34,829 bases of DNA from Planctomycetota bacterium (GCA_003669615.1 QWOO01000270.1:1-34829), one strand, 5' to 3'. Shown: positions 9,883 through 24,300, numbered from the stretch's first letter. Program-made: numbers and translations. Notes: a model not told the origin generated them from the sequence alone.

Positions 9883-10006
9883 TCGTTCCAGGGCTCCAGC
9901 CCTGGAACGCAATGCCCGCGAGGCTCCTGCCTCGCGAGCACCGAAGTAAAGGACAGGAGGCAGGAGCCTCCAGGCAGTGTGTTCCAGGGCTGGAGCCCTG
10001 GAACAA
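9883..10006. repeat. Family-1 palindromic repeat block A (full left + right, BIME-like)
   Basis: Hairpins gttccagggctccagccctggaac (9885-9908), cgcgaggctcctgcctcgcg (9917-9936), ggaggcaggagcctcc (9956-9971), gttccagggctggagccctggaac (9981-10004). Confidence 0.95.
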
Positions 10007-10052
10007 GAGAGAATTCTTTGGTTATTGAACCTTAGTCATTGGTCATTCTTCC

Positions 10053-12406
<2,354 letters not shown>

Positions 12407-12410
<4 letters not shown>

Positions 12411-15196
12411 GGGAGAATAGTTTTCAGTTTTCGGTTTTCAGTTTTCAGAAGAATAGCGTTCAGAGAGAGCTCGTGCAGACAGACGACGCTCGGAGAGATG
12501 CTGGTCATTTGAGATTTCCAATTTCAGATTTCAAATCGCCGAAGGACCTGCAGAAGGATACTGCGAAGTTCGGTTCGCCGCAGTTCACCAGCTATCAATC
12601 AGAAGGCACAGCATCAGTTCCCGTCACTCAGGCGGCGACACAATCAGGCACACAGATCGACACTCAGTCCTTTCAAACGACTGAGCTGGATCTTCCGGAA
12701 ACCACCACCGGAATCCTGCTGCTGTTTGGCGGACTGGCGGCTCTGATTGCACTAACGGTCCGAACCTCGCTGCAGGACTCTCGTTTTCTGCAACGCAGTT
12801 CGCGAATTGCACTACTGGTCCCGAGACTCATTCTGCTGCTGCTGTTGCTTGTGATCGTGCTGAATCCGCAAAAACGGACGCAGCTCAGTCGCGTGGAAAA
12901 ATCTCGTGTCGGAATTTTACTGGACACTTCGCTGTCCATGGCGTGGCCAGCAAATGATGAGGCAGGCGGGCCAGCGGAGGAGCGAGGCGGCGAGGGAGGA
13001 GATCAGGGGCAGCCTGAGACAAGTGGGCCTGCAGAAAATGGTACTCGCGCGGATGCGGCGTTAAAGTCGTTGGTGGAATCAGGTGTTCTTGCAGAACTCA
13101 GCAAGACCCATTCGATCACCTTCTATACGTTTGATTCACAACTGGCTGGCCCATGGGCCATCGTCAGCGATAACAGCGTGCGATTTGTCGACATCGAAAG
13201 CAAGGCCACGACAACCTCTGCAAATGCCACATCGAACGCGGCCACCATGTCGCTGGATGAAAAGAGCGACGACGCACATAAGATTGCCGATCCCTCAGCC
13301 ATCGCCAAATGGCAGCGCATCCTGCAGCCGCGCGGCGCGGAGACACGGCTCGGCGATTCCTTGTATCAGATGATCGGGCAGATCACGGGACGAACGCTCA
13401 GCGGTGTTGTCGTTCTGTCGGACGGGCAGTCCAATGCCGGACTGAATGTCGAACCGGCTCGCGTCCGCGCGGAGCGGACCGGTACAAAACTGATCACAAT
13501 CGGGATTGGCAGCCAGAAGCCTCAGATGAATCTCTGGATTGCGGGAATGCAATCACCCACTGACGTGCATCAGGGTGATCCATTTGACGTCAACATCATG
13601 GTGCAAGGCACTGGTGCGGCCGGACAACAGGGGACGGCCCGATTGTTTCAGCAGTCGACAGATGGCGATGGTAAAGACCGTCGCCAGATTTCTGAACAGA
13701 CAATCGAATTTACGGACGACACTTTGCCCACGTCCATTCGCTTTAATCAACAACTGACTGTGCCCGGCAAGTACGACTTCGTCATTCGCATAGAATCGGC
13801 TGCCGGTGCAACGGAAATGACACTGGAGGACAATGAGCGTCGGCGAACCATCGAAGTTAACGATCGACGCATGAAGGTTCTTGTCATTTCCAGCGGACCA
13901 ATGCGAGATTATCAATTCGTTCGCAATGCCCTGTTTCGTCACAGCGGCGTCGAATCAGATGTATGGCTGCAGTCCGTGACGGATGAGAACGTCGGTTTTG
14001 TCTCACAGGAAGCAAAGACCCTGCTGACCAAATTTCCCGCAACCGAAGCGGAATTATTTTCCTACGATGTCATCGTGGCCTTTGATCCGGACTGGAGCAG
14101 GCTGTCATCCGAACAACAGACTTTTCTGAACCGTTGGGTGTCTGATCATTCGGGCGGACTGGTCGTCGTCGCGGGGGAAATTTTCACTCCCAAACTGGCT
14201 CAGGACTCAGATGCCTATCGCGACATCAGCGTGCTCTACCCGGTGCTGCTCAATCGCATGCTTCCGGAAATGCAGCTGACACAACGTGCCGACGAACCAT
14301 GGCCGCTGACGTTAACACAAGAAGGCCGTGCCACAGAGTTCTTGAAGATCGCGGATGCCACAGGCAATGCAAGCGTTGACCTTTGGTCCACTTTCAAAGG
14401 CATTTATCGATCGTATCCTGTTCGCGGTCTTCGCGATGGCGCGGTCGTACTCCTGGAATATGGTAACCCGCGTGCTCGCACAGAACTCGGCCAGCCGCCG
14501 TTTCTGGCTTCACAGTTCTTCGGTACCGGGCGGTGCATTTTTATTGGCTCCGCTGAAACGTGGCGTCTGCGTGAGATCTCGTCTGAAGGTCATCAGCGAT
14601 TTTGGACCAGTCTGATTCGCGAAGTCGGTCAAGGCCGTCGCAGTCGTGGCACGGCACGCGGTCTCTTGCTGCTGGATCGTACCGAAGTCGCGCCCGGCCA
14701 GCCGGTGAACATTCGAGCTCAGTTGTATGACGCTCGCCTGCAGCCGCTGGTGATGGAATCCGTCCCGCTGAATATTGTGGACAGCGAAGGCAAAGCTGTC
14801 AGCATCCCGGACCGACTGAACGCCGATGGTCGAGGTGCCGGTCAGTACGTCAGCAGTTTTCGACCCACTCGATCAGGCGCCTATCGAATTTCTGTACCGA
14901 TTCCAGAATCGTCCGATGTACTGCAGACTACGATCGACGTGGTCCTGCCCAATCTGGAGTCACAAAACCCCACTCAAAATGCCGAACTGCTGACCAATCT
15001 GACGAAAGAAACTCAGGGCCAGTATCTGAGTCTCTCACAGATCAGCACCCTGCCCTCTTTGCTGACCGATCAGAGTCAGCCAGTGGTCGTGGACGAACGG
15101 CTGCAGACCCTTTGGGATCGTGGATGGATCCTGTTCCTGATGGTCACTCTGCTCGCCTTCGAATGGATCCTGCGCCGCGTGTGGCGATTATCGTAG
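12407..15196 (+). CDS. Large vWA / glutamine-amidotransferase-like membrane protein of the MoxR operon
   Basis: ATGA overlap with the upstream gene. TM segments; GILLDTSLSM (MIDAS); SGVVVLSDGQSNAG; amidotransferase-like region RMKVLVISSGPMRDYQFVRNALFRH...; C-terminal TM segment. Confidence 0.9.
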
Positions 15197-15274
15197 GGCG
15201 GACGACGATTTACATTCAAGATTCCTCAGCGTTTCCAACGTCGTTACCAATCGCTCCTGACGCAGGACCTGTTC

Positions 15275-18200
15275 ATGTTGCCCGTCGTCGAATCTTCACA
15301 AGCACCATCAACCATACCATCTTTTCCCATCGTCGGCATCGGAGCGTCGGCAGGTGGACTGGCTGCGTTTGAGAAATTCCTGTCTGGAATTCCCGAGGGT
15401 GTCGGTCCGGGCATGGCCTTCGTGCTGGTTCAGCATCTGGCTCCCCATCATAAGAGTATTCTTGCGGAGCTTCTGGGACGCAAGACTTCTCTCACCGTGG
15501 TTGAAGTCGAAGGCGATATGGTCGTTCGGCCGAATTATGTCTACGTGATTCCGCCCAGGCATGATATGGCTCTGCTCAACGGAGTTCTGCAGTTGTTGGA
15601 ACCAACCGAGCCGCGAGGACATCAACTGCCGATCGATTTCTTCTTTCGTTCGCTGGCTCAGGACCAGCATCAGCGAGCCATTGGCGTGGTGTTGTCCGGG
15701 TCCGGCAGCGACGGTACGCTCGGTATTCGAGCCATCAAGAGCGAAGGCGGAATAATCGTCGCTCAGAAGACGGAGACCGCCGAGTTCGACGGCATGCCGC
15801 GCAGTGCGATCGCGACGGGGCTGGTTGATTATGAGTTGCCGCCGGAAGAAATGGTCGCTCAACTGATGAGCTACACATCCCAACTGTTTGTGAATTTTCC
15901 GCAACCTGTTGCAGGGCCTGAACCTGCATTGGTCGGTTCTCTGACGAAGGTCTTCGGGTTGTTGAGATCTCAGACCTCGCACGACTTTTCTCAGTACAAG
16001 CCAAGCACCATCTATCGCCGCATCGAACGTCGGATGGCCGTGCGTCAGATTGAGACCATTGAAAAATATGTGAAGTACCTGCAGCAATCGCCAACAGAGA
16101 TTGATGCACTCTTTCGAGATCTGCTGATCGGGGTGACGAACTTCTTTCGTGATCCCGAAGCGTTTCAGGCTCTCGAAGCTCAGGTGATTCCACAGCTCGT
16201 AGCCTCAAACTCTGCGGCAGATTCCGCGACAAAAGAAGCGATTCGAATCTGGATCTGCGGATGTTCGACGGGCGAAGAAGCGTATTCGATCGCGATTCTG
16301 CTGCGCGAACAGATGGATCTCAGCCGCAGGAATATCACGGCTCAGATCTTTGCCACTGACATCGATAGTCGAGCGATCGAAAAAGCGCGGGCCGGAGTGT
16401 TTCCCATCGGCATTGCGTCGAACATCACTCCGGAGCGGCTGTCGCGATTTTTCATCGCGGAACCAGAAGGCAGCGGCTATCGCGTGCAGAAACAAATTCG
16501 AGATATGGTGGTGTTCGCAGCGCATGACGTCAACAAAGATCCACCGTTTTCGAAGCTTGACTTGATCAGTTGCCGCAATGTTTTGATCTATCTGGGGGCC
16601 GAACTGCAGAAGAAGCTGATTCCTCTGTTCCATTTTGCACTCAAACCGAACGGTTTTCTGTTTCTGGGTTCTTCGGAGGGGATCAATGACTTCAACGATT
16701 TGTTCTCGACGCTCGACCGAAAAGCCAAGCTCTATCAGAGACAAGCTGGTGAAGCAAAGATGCAGAACTCATTCCGCGGACGAGTTCTGGCACCTCTGAA
16801 CACAATTGATACGTTTATGCCAATGATTTCTGTAAAGGTTGCCGGCCCTGTGAAACGTCCTCTTCGTGAACTTGTTGAACAGACTTTGCTGCATCATCTT
16901 GGTGTCTCGGCCGCGCTGGTGAAAGCCAATGGCGACATTCTTTATCTGCATGGTCGCACGGGCCTGTATCTGGAGCCTAGTTCGGGTGAAGCAGGCATCA
17001 ACAACATTTTGAAGATGGCTCGCGAAGGACTGAGGCATCAGCTTGCCGTATCATTGCAACGGGTCGTGGCGACTCGGGAGATCGTGCACGCCCCGAGAGT
17101 GTCTGTCAAAACCAACGGCCATTTTACTCAAGTGGAGCTCAGTGTCTGTCCCGTCATTTCTTCGACGCTGACGGAAGTCAATGAGGCCGCTGATCCTGCG
17201 GACGGGCCGTTGTGCCTGATTATTCTGCAACAGGCGACGGAGTCATCGGCTGCTGTCTCCTCAGCGGCTTTCTCCGGCGAAGCGGCTCAAGTCCCAGAGG
17301 CGTCTTCGGAAGCCGAGGCAGTCATAGCGGCCTTGAGAAAGGAACTCCATGCTCAAGATGAGTATCTGCAGTGTACTCAGGAAGAACTGGAGAGTTCGAC
17401 TGAAGAATTGAAGTCGTCCTACGAAGAGATGCAGTCCGTCAACGAGGAGCTGCAGTCGACAAACGAAGAACTGGAAACCTCGCGTGAGGAAATGCAGTCG
17501 ATCAATGAAGAGCTCTCGACAGTCAATACCGAGCTGCAGGAGAAGGTGCTGGGGCTGACTCGTTCCAACAACGATATGAACAACCTGATATCCGGTACGG
17601 GCATTGCCACGATCTTTGTCGATCAGCAGTTGCGCATACTTCGATTTACGCCAACGGTCGCTCAGTTGATCAATCTGATTCCCACTGATGTGGGGCGACC
17701 GGTCGGTCACATTGTTTCGAATCTGGTAGGTTACGATAGTCTGATGGTCGATGCTCAGGCTGTGCATGACTCTCTGGAATCTCGCGAACGACAGGTGCAG
17801 ACGACGTCCGGTTCCTGGTTCACGATGCGGATTCGACCTTATCGAACTCTGGGCAATGTGATCGAAGGTGTCGTCATTACGTTCGTCGACATTACCGAAA
17901 CGAAACACATTCAAGAAGCACTCGCAAAGGCGAACGATCAGCTTCGTCTGGCGATTGTTGTGCGAGATTCCAGTGACGCCATCACGGTGCATGATCTGGA
18001 GGGCCGCATTATCGCCTGGAATCCGGCTGCTGTTCGGCTGTATGGTTGGAGTGAGGCCGAAGCGTTGTCGCTGAACGTCAGGGAGTGTGCTCCTGAGCTG
18101 TTGCGAAAAGACTTCTTCGAGAGTGTTTCCACGCATAATCGCGAAGAACCACCGCAGCCATTGCGCACGAAACGCCTGACGAAGGATGGCAGAATTCTTG

Positions 18201-18304
18201 ATGTCTGGGTCACGGTTTCGACACTGATCGATGCATCCGGGCAAACCTACGCATTCTCAACGACCGAGCGATTGATCAGGTCCATTGCGGAAACGGGAGA
18301 GTAA
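15275..18304 (+). CDS. CheB-CheR-PAS fusion (chemotaxis methylesterase/methyltransferase with coiled coil and PAS domains)
   Basis: CheB: GIGASAGGLAAFEKFL, VLVQHLAPHHKSILAELLGR, VLSGSGSDGTLGIRAIK. CheR: YRRIERRMAVRQIETIEKYVKYL...FRDLLIGVTNFFRDPEAF...IWICGCSTGEEAYSIAILL. Coiled coil: EELESSTEELKSSYEEMQSVNEELQSTNEELE. Two PAS-like segments follow. Confidence 0.95.
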   Translation: MLPVVESSQAPSTIPSFPIVGIGASAGGLAAFEKFLSGIPEGVGPGMAFVLVQHLAPHHKSILAELLGRKTSLTVVEVEGDMVVRPNYVYVIPPRHDMALLNGVLQLLEPTEPRGHQLPIDFFFRSLAQDQHQRAIGVVLSGSGSDGTLGIRAIKSEGGIIVAQKTETAEFDGMPRSAIATGLVDYELPPEEMVAQLMSYTSQLFVNFPQPVAGPEPALVGSLTKVFGLLRSQTSHDFSQYKPSTIYRRIERRMAVRQIETIEKYVKYLQQSPTEIDALFRDLLIGVTNFFRDPEAFQALEAQVIPQLVASNSAADSATKEAIRIWICGCSTGEEAYSIAILLREQMDLSRRNITAQIFATDIDSRAIEKARAGVFPIGIASNITPERLSRFFIAEPEGSGYRVQKQIRDMVVFAAHDVNKDPPFSKLDLISCRNVLIYLGAELQKKLIPLFHFALKPNGFLFLGSSEGINDFNDLFSTLDRKAKLYQRQAGEAKMQNSFRGRVLAPLNTIDTFMPMISVKVAGPVKRPLRELVEQTLLHHLGVSAALVKANGDILYLHGRTGLYLEPSSGEAGINNILKMAREGLRHQLAVSLQRVVATREIVHAPRVSVKTNGHFTQVELSVCPVISSTLTEVNEAADPADGPLCLIILQQATESSAAVSSAAFSGEAAQVPEASSEAEAVIAALRKELHAQDEYLQCTQEELESSTEELKSSYEEMQSVNEELQSTNEELETSREEMQSINEELSTVNTELQEKVLGLTRSNNDMNNLISGTGIATIFVDQQLRILRFTPTVAQLINLIPTDVGRPVGHIVSNLVGYDSLMVDAQAVHDSLESRERQVQTTSGSWFTMRIRPYRTLGNVIEGVVITFVDITETKHIQEALAKANDQLRLAIVVRDSSDAITVHDLEGRIIAWNPAAVRLYGWSEAEALSLNVRECAPELLRKDFFESVSTHNREEPPQPLRTKRLTKDGRILDVWVTVSTLIDASGQTYAFSTTERLIRSIAETGE

Positions 18305-18337
18305 ACGGTAAAGTCGCCCTTGCGGCCGGGCTGCGTA

Positions 18338-18393
18338 GTGTCGTCTTTCGCTCTGCGAAAGCCACGCAACTTTCGCGGAGCGAAAGGCGACAC
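18338..18393. repeat. Family-2 palindromic repeat (two CTTTCGC..GCGAAAG hairpins in a larger inverted repeat)
   Basis: ctttcgctctgcgaaag (18345-18361) and ctttcgcggagcgaaag (18370-18386). The outer arms gtgtcg/cgacac extend the inverted repeat. Confidence 0.9.
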
Positions 18394-18540
18394 TTCTAAA
18401 TCAACAATCTGCTGTGGCCCCGCGGCTGATCTGATTCGTATTGATCTGCACTAACACCTTAACACCTATTCGACTCTCAACACCTGAAATACCCCGGCCG
18501 AGTACCTGCTCGTGTTTTCATTTCACCGGAGTCATTTGAA

Positions 18541-21156
18541 ATGAACCGCCCCCTACGTGTTGTCGACACGCAAACCCTGCGACAAAACGCGGAACAACAA
18601 CTTCGCCACGAACCTCAGGTGATTGCCAAAACCGCCGAGACGATGTCTCCGGAGTTGATGCAGATCCTGATTCATGAACTGCGAGTTCACCAGATCGAAC
18701 TGGAACTACAGAACGAAGAACTCCGGCGAAAACAGGCCGAGTTGGATAGTTCCCGTTCAATGTATTTCAATCTCTATCATCACGCCCCGGTTGGGTATTG
18801 CACGCTGAACGCCCAGGGGTTGATTTTGGAATCCAATCTGGCAGTCTGCAATCTGCTCGGCGTCACTCGTAGTTCGATCGCCATGGACCGATTTCGTAAA
18901 TTCATTGTGCCAGACGATCAGGATGTTTTTTACCATCATCGTCACCGGCTGATGATTTCTGGAAAAACCGAATCCTGTGAATTGCGTTTGCGTCACAAGG
19001 ACGGAATCACGACTTGGGTTCAGCTCGACTCCAATTTATCTCAGGACGCAGGCGGCGCGTTTCTGCAGCGGATTGTGCTGACGGACATCACTGCGATCAA
19101 GACAGCCGAATCAGCACTGCGAACACGTGAAGAATTTCATGTTTCGATATTTGACTCCATGTCGGAGCACATCGCTGTGCTTGACGAGAATGGAGTGATC
19201 ATTGCGGTCAACGAGGCGTGGCGACGGTATGCCAGAGACAACGGTGGTTCGGCCGAGTTGGCAAATCCGATTGGGGTCAACTATCTGCAGATTTGCAATC
19301 TGCCTGGCAGGGAATGTAGCCGTACCAATTCCGCTCAGTTGTTGACAGGAATACGAGCGGTTCTGGAAGGACGCCAGTCAGAATTTTCAATGGAGTATCC
19401 GTGTCATTCGCCGGATCAAAATCGCTGGTTTCATGTGCAAGTGACTCGGATGCTGGGGCTTCGGCCGGGGTTAATCGTCAGTCATCAGGATGTGACGAAT
19501 CGAAAAACGGCCGAGCTGGCTCTGGAAGAAAGCCGCCGTGAACTTGCCCTGATCGCCAATCATGTTCCCGGGCCGGTTGCTCGAATCGACAGAAATCTGC
19601 GTTACCAGTTCGCCAACAATCACTATGAACACTTCTGTGGAAGATCTCACGATCAGGTGATAGGACACCCGATGCCCGAAGTTTTGGGGGATGATCTCTT
19701 TCAGCAGGTGGAGCCGTTTACTCGCCGGGCACTGGCGGGTGAGCACGTCACATTTGATAGCGTCTTTTGGTCTCCGGATGACAAGGCCTGCCATTTTCTC
19801 GTGAACTATGTACCTGACCTCGATGCAGATCAAAACGTGATCGGATTTTTTGTTCTTGCGATCGACATTACAGAACGGAAGCATGCGGACGCAGCCAACA
19901 AATCGCTGGAATCTCAACTGCGTGAATCGCAGAAAATGGAAGCCCTTGGAACGCTCGCCAGCGGCATCGCACATGACTTCAACAACGCTCTCGCCGCGAT
20001 CCTTGGGAATGCAGAACTGGCTCAGAAGGAAATCCAGGGAAATGAGTTACTCGCGCAGTACCTCCGGGAAATCTACTGGTCCGGAATCCGTTCGAGAAAT
20101 CTCGTGCAGCAGATTCTTTCTTACTGCCGACAGCAACCGACAGAGCTGCGACCTATCCCTCTTGCAGCCGTTGTTCATGATGCGTTGGCGATGCTGAAAT
20201 CCACATTGCCAGTCCGGTTTTCATTGATAGTTCACTGTGCAGCGGAACCGTCTTGGATACTGGCTGACAAAACACAGATTGAGCAGATTATCATCAACCT
20301 CGTCACGAACGCCGCGCAGGCGATTGGCAGTCAATCGGGCACGATCGAGATTGGTGTCGAACTGATCAATGCAAATGCTCCTGAACTGGCAATTTGTCCG
20401 CTGCCTGCAGGTCCATTTGATCACACCTCCCGAGTTGTCCGACTCTCCGTCAGTGACGACGGCCCCGGAATTGCCCCGAAGATTCAAGACCGACTCTTCG
20501 AACCATTCTTTACGACAAAGCCCCTCGGTGAAGGAACAGGACTGGGTTTGTCTGTTGTTCAGGGGATCGTAACAGTGCACGGCGCTTCTATTCACGTAGA
20601 CAGCGAGCTGGGCAAGGGAACGAAGTTCAGCATCGACTTCCCGGAGGTCGTGGGCGATACTGCTGACCGGCCGCTCGAGAATGAACCCTACCAGCATACC
20701 CTGACCACGGATGCTGTGGCCGCCGTCTCTGTGGCCGCAGGTACTGTAGCCGCAAGTAATGTAGCCGTAGTTGACAGACCCATCCCTAACGAGAGTCGGC
20801 ATATCTTGTTGATCGACGATGATGCGTCCGTGCTGAAGATGTCGACGCTGATGCTGGAGCGCATGGGGTACACCGTCAGTGCGTATGACAATCCGCTCGC
20901 GGCACTTGATGCGGTTCGTAACGATCCGACCGCGTTTCAAATTGTCATCACAGACTACAACATGCCCGTCATGCCGGGCCTCGAGATTGCTGCCGCCGTG
21001 CGAGATCTCTGTCCCAACCTTCCAGTCGTCGTGATATCGGGATTTATCGACGATCAACTGCGAACCGGCGCGGCTCGAGCGGGTGTTGCCGAACTGATTT
21101 CCAAGCCGTTTACCGTGAGAGATTTTTCCGCAAAGATCAAGCGCGTCCTGAGGTAA
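18541..21156 (+). CDS. PAS-domain hybrid sensor histidine kinase with C-terminal receiver domain
   Basis: Several PAS segments; H-box SQKMEALGTLASGIAHDFNNALAAILGNAEL; N box IIINLVTNAAQAI; DDGPGI and GLGLSVVQGIV; receiver ILLIDDDASVLKMSTLMLERMGYTV...VITDYNMPVMPGLEIA...SKPF. Confidence 0.96.
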   Translation: MNRPLRVVDTQTLRQNAEQQLRHEPQVIAKTAETMSPELMQILIHELRVHQIELELQNEELRRKQAELDSSRSMYFNLYHHAPVGYCTLNAQGLILESNLAVCNLLGVTRSSIAMDRFRKFIVPDDQDVFYHHRHRLMISGKTESCELRLRHKDGITTWVQLDSNLSQDAGGAFLQRIVLTDITAIKTAESALRTREEFHVSIFDSMSEHIAVLDENGVIIAVNEAWRRYARDNGGSAELANPIGVNYLQICNLPGRECSRTNSAQLLTGIRAVLEGRQSEFSMEYPCHSPDQNRWFHVQVTRMLGLRPGLIVSHQDVTNRKTAELALEESRRELALIANHVPGPVARIDRNLRYQFANNHYEHFCGRSHDQVIGHPMPEVLGDDLFQQVEPFTRRALAGEHVTFDSVFWSPDDKACHFLVNYVPDLDADQNVIGFFVLAIDITERKHADAANKSLESQLRESQKMEALGTLASGIAHDFNNALAAILGNAELAQKEIQGNELLAQYLREIYWSGIRSRNLVQQILSYCRQQPTELRPIPLAAVVHDALAMLKSTLPVRFSLIVHCAAEPSWILADKTQIEQIIINLVTNAAQAIGSQSGTIEIGVELINANAPELAICPLPAGPFDHTSRVVRLSVSDDGPGIAPKIQDRLFEPFFTTKPLGEGTGLGLSVVQGIVTVHGASIHVDSELGKGTKFSIDFPEVVGDTADRPLENEPYQHTLTTDAVAAVSVAAGTVAASNVAVVDRPIPNESRHILLIDDDASVLKMSTLMLERMGYTVSAYDNPLAALDAVRNDPTAFQIVITDYNMPVMPGLEIAAAVRDLCPNLPVVVISGFIDDQLRTGAARAGVAELISKPFTVRDFSAKIKRVLR

Positions 21157-21327
21157 TCGCGGCCACGTTGCCCCCTCTCCCAACGCCGTTACGGATTTTG
21201 AATCGTTTAACCCGTGGCCGAGAGGAGCGAGTTCCGGCTTGTTCCGGTTGACTGCGAAGTTTGCCATCAATCGCTGATCTTGTCACCATGCGACTTCTGT
21301 TTCTGCTTCGCCCACTCGGAGCCCACC

Positions 21328-24300
21328 ATGAAGATCGCGTTGAGTTCGCTCTGTTTCAGTCTGCTGCTGTCATTCACATCCGCTCTGCTCGCGCAGGAGG
21401 AACGCATTCCGCACGCTCAGGACAAACCGCCGGGGCCGGCGCTGAGTCCCGCGGAGGCGATTGCGAAGATGACGATGCCGGAAGGATTCACCGTCGAGCT
21501 GGTCGCGTCGGAACCGGATATCGTCAACCCTGTTGCCATGACCATCGACGAACGAGGTCGCTTCTGGATCACAGAATCGCTCGAGTATCCAAGGCGTTCA
21601 CCGGGCCCGGGTCAGGACCGCGTCAAAATCCTGGAAGACACCGACGCCGACGGCAAGGCGGATAAGTTCACCGTGTTCATGGAAGGCCTGAACATCCCCA
21701 GCGGAATTGCCGTCGGACATGGTGGAGTCTGGGTTGTGAATTCACCCGACATTTTGTTTGTTCAGGATACGGATGGAGACGGCAAGGCCGACACGTCGGA
21801 AGTCGTCGTCACCGGTTTCGGTCGCGATGACACTCACGAACTTCCCAACTCACTGACATGGGGACCCGACGGCTGGCTGTATGGACTGAACGGAGTTTTC
21901 AATCCCGCTCACGTAGTTTACGGTCCGAAGAATCCGAATTTTAAGGAAGGCCAGAAGCCCTGGGACTTCACTTGTGCGATGTTTCGAATTCACCCGAAGA
22001 CTCGCGAGTTTCAGGTGTTTTGCGAAGGCACCAGCAACCCGTGGGGCATTGCGTTCAACGATGAAGGAGAAGCCTTCATCAGCGCGTGTGTGATCGATCA
22101 TCTGTGGCATCTGACAGAAACAGGCTACTACCATCGTCAGGGAGGCCCGTATCCGCCGTTCACGTGGAAGATCGAAAGCATCGTCAGCCACAAGCATCAA
22201 AAGGCGGCGTATTGTGGCATTCACTGGTACGACAGCGATGCGTATCCGGAGCAATATCGCAAGCAGCTTTACATGGGCAACATCCATGGCAGTTGCATCA
22301 ACGCAGACAGCATCGAACGGTTTGAATCGACGTACAAGGCATCTCCCGAACCCGATCTGCTCAGTGCCAACGATGCGTGGTTCATGCCGGTAGTTCAGAA
22401 GACCGGGCCGGATGGATGTCTTTACATTCTCGACTGGTACGACCGCTATCATTGCTATCAGGACGCGAACCGTGATCCTGCGGGAATCGACCGTCTGAAA
22501 GGGCGGCTTTATCGACTGCGATACAAAGACACGCCGCGCGCAAAGTCGGAGGATATGGCGACGTTAAGCGATGACTTATTGATTGCTCGCCTCATTTCTG
22601 CCAACGGCTACCATCGCGAGATTGCTCAAAGGCTTCTGACCGAACGACTGTTGTCTGACTCTGCGAGTCGGGATGACAAGCCACAACTCTCGGATCGCCT
22701 CGTGCTCGCGTTTTTGCTTGGCGGATCTTTAGAGGCTCACGGACGGGCGTTTGGTGTCCTGGTTGGCGCGAATGCGGTCTCGGAACAACTGATGACCGAT
22801 TACCTGGAGACCCGGGAGGGAGTGCTCCTAGCGCAAACGGTGCGTGCTGCCGGCGGTTTGCAAAGCCTGTCTGAACCAGTGAGCGAAATGATCTTCGAAC
22901 TCCGCAACGACCCATCACCACAGGTCCGCCTTCAAGTCGCGATTGCTGCCGCCAAGCAGGAATCCATTCCGACCATTCCAACGCTCGTCGCCGTGCTGGC
23001 TCAAGCTGGCGACGATCCGCTGGTCCCGCGAATTGTCTGGCAGAACCTGCATCCGCTGCTGGAGAAGCAAACGGCGGAATTCGTGGCGGAAGTTCAGAAG
23101 CTGCGAGCGGCGGATTCAGGCACGTATCCAAAGCCAGTCATCGATCTGCTGCCCCGCGCGGCAGATCGCATTCTTTCAACCAGCAAGCCGGATACTCTGG
23201 CCGTGGCGGAACTCGTCACACTGCTGCTCAGCACCGAGGCCACCGATGATCCGGCCGATCGCTGTCTGCAACTACTGACGGCTCGCATTCGATCGGGCGA
23301 AATCACGGGCGACTCGCTGGTCAGCATTCAGAAGGAACTCGATGAATCACTGCGGGCCGCGATGAAGAACGATTCCGTCCGAGCATCGACGGTTTCAGCA
23401 ATGGAACTGGCCGCGTCGCTTCGGATCAACGACGGAGTCACTGCGGCGACGAAGCTGGCTGAACAGTCCAAAGATGAAACGATTCAGTTGCGATTGATCA
23501 ACGCATTGGTGACCGCGAGGAACGATGTCGGACTCAGTCTCGCCGAGTCCCTGCTGAAGTCGTCAACATCGACCGACGTTCGTCGCAAAGCGGTGCAGGC
23601 CATTGGGCGCATTGGTTCATCTTCTTCGACAAACGTGCTGATGCGGCACCTTGAGACTCTGCCTTCCGACGTGCAGCCAGCGGCGATTGAAGCTCTGACG
23701 GATCGAGTCGACTCGGCGACGGAATTGCTACAACTGGTACGCGACAAAAAGATCCCGTCGACGCTGATCAACGCGAACCAGGCTCAGAAGATGCTTAGCC
23801 TGAAGAGCGAGCCTCTTGCAGATCTGGTCACCAAACACTGGGGCGTTGTGCGAACAGAACGCGATCCGGCCCGAGTCGAATTGATTGCTCGCATGCGTAA
23901 CGAGTTACGTACAAGTCACGGCGATCCAGTCGCCGGACGAGTCGTCTTCAAGAAACTCTGCGCGCAGTGTCACAAAATGTATGGCGAAGGAGCCGAAGTG
24001 GGTCCGGACATTACTCGCAACGGTCGTGCGTCGTTTGAACAGTTGCTGTCGAATGTGTTCGATCCGAGTCTGGTCATCGGCTCGGCCTATCAGGGGCTGA
24101 CGGTCGTCACGAAAGATGGCAAAGCGATTTCCGGCTTGCCAGCGGAAGACAGTGCTCAACGAGTCGTTCTAAAAGTTCAGGGGGACAAGCAGGAAATCAT
24201 CGCTCGTGCGGATATCGAAGAAGTCGTGCCGAGCAAACTGTCTCTGATGCCGGAAGGAATTGAGAAGCAGTTGCAGCCTCAGGAACTTCGCGATCTGTTC

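Noticed and set aside
15308-16087. 259-aa minus-strand ORF
   Set aside because: Antisense to the CheB/CheR domains; no recognisable protein features.
17261-18244. 327-aa minus-strand ORF
   Set aside because: Lies entirely antisense to the clear CheB-CheR-PAS gene; open only because of codon bias.
20221-21270. 349-aa minus-strand ORF
   Set aside because: Antisense to the hybrid histidine kinase; composition not protein-like.
21850-22452. 200-aa minus-strand ORF
   Set aside because: Antisense to the PVC dehydrogenase gene.
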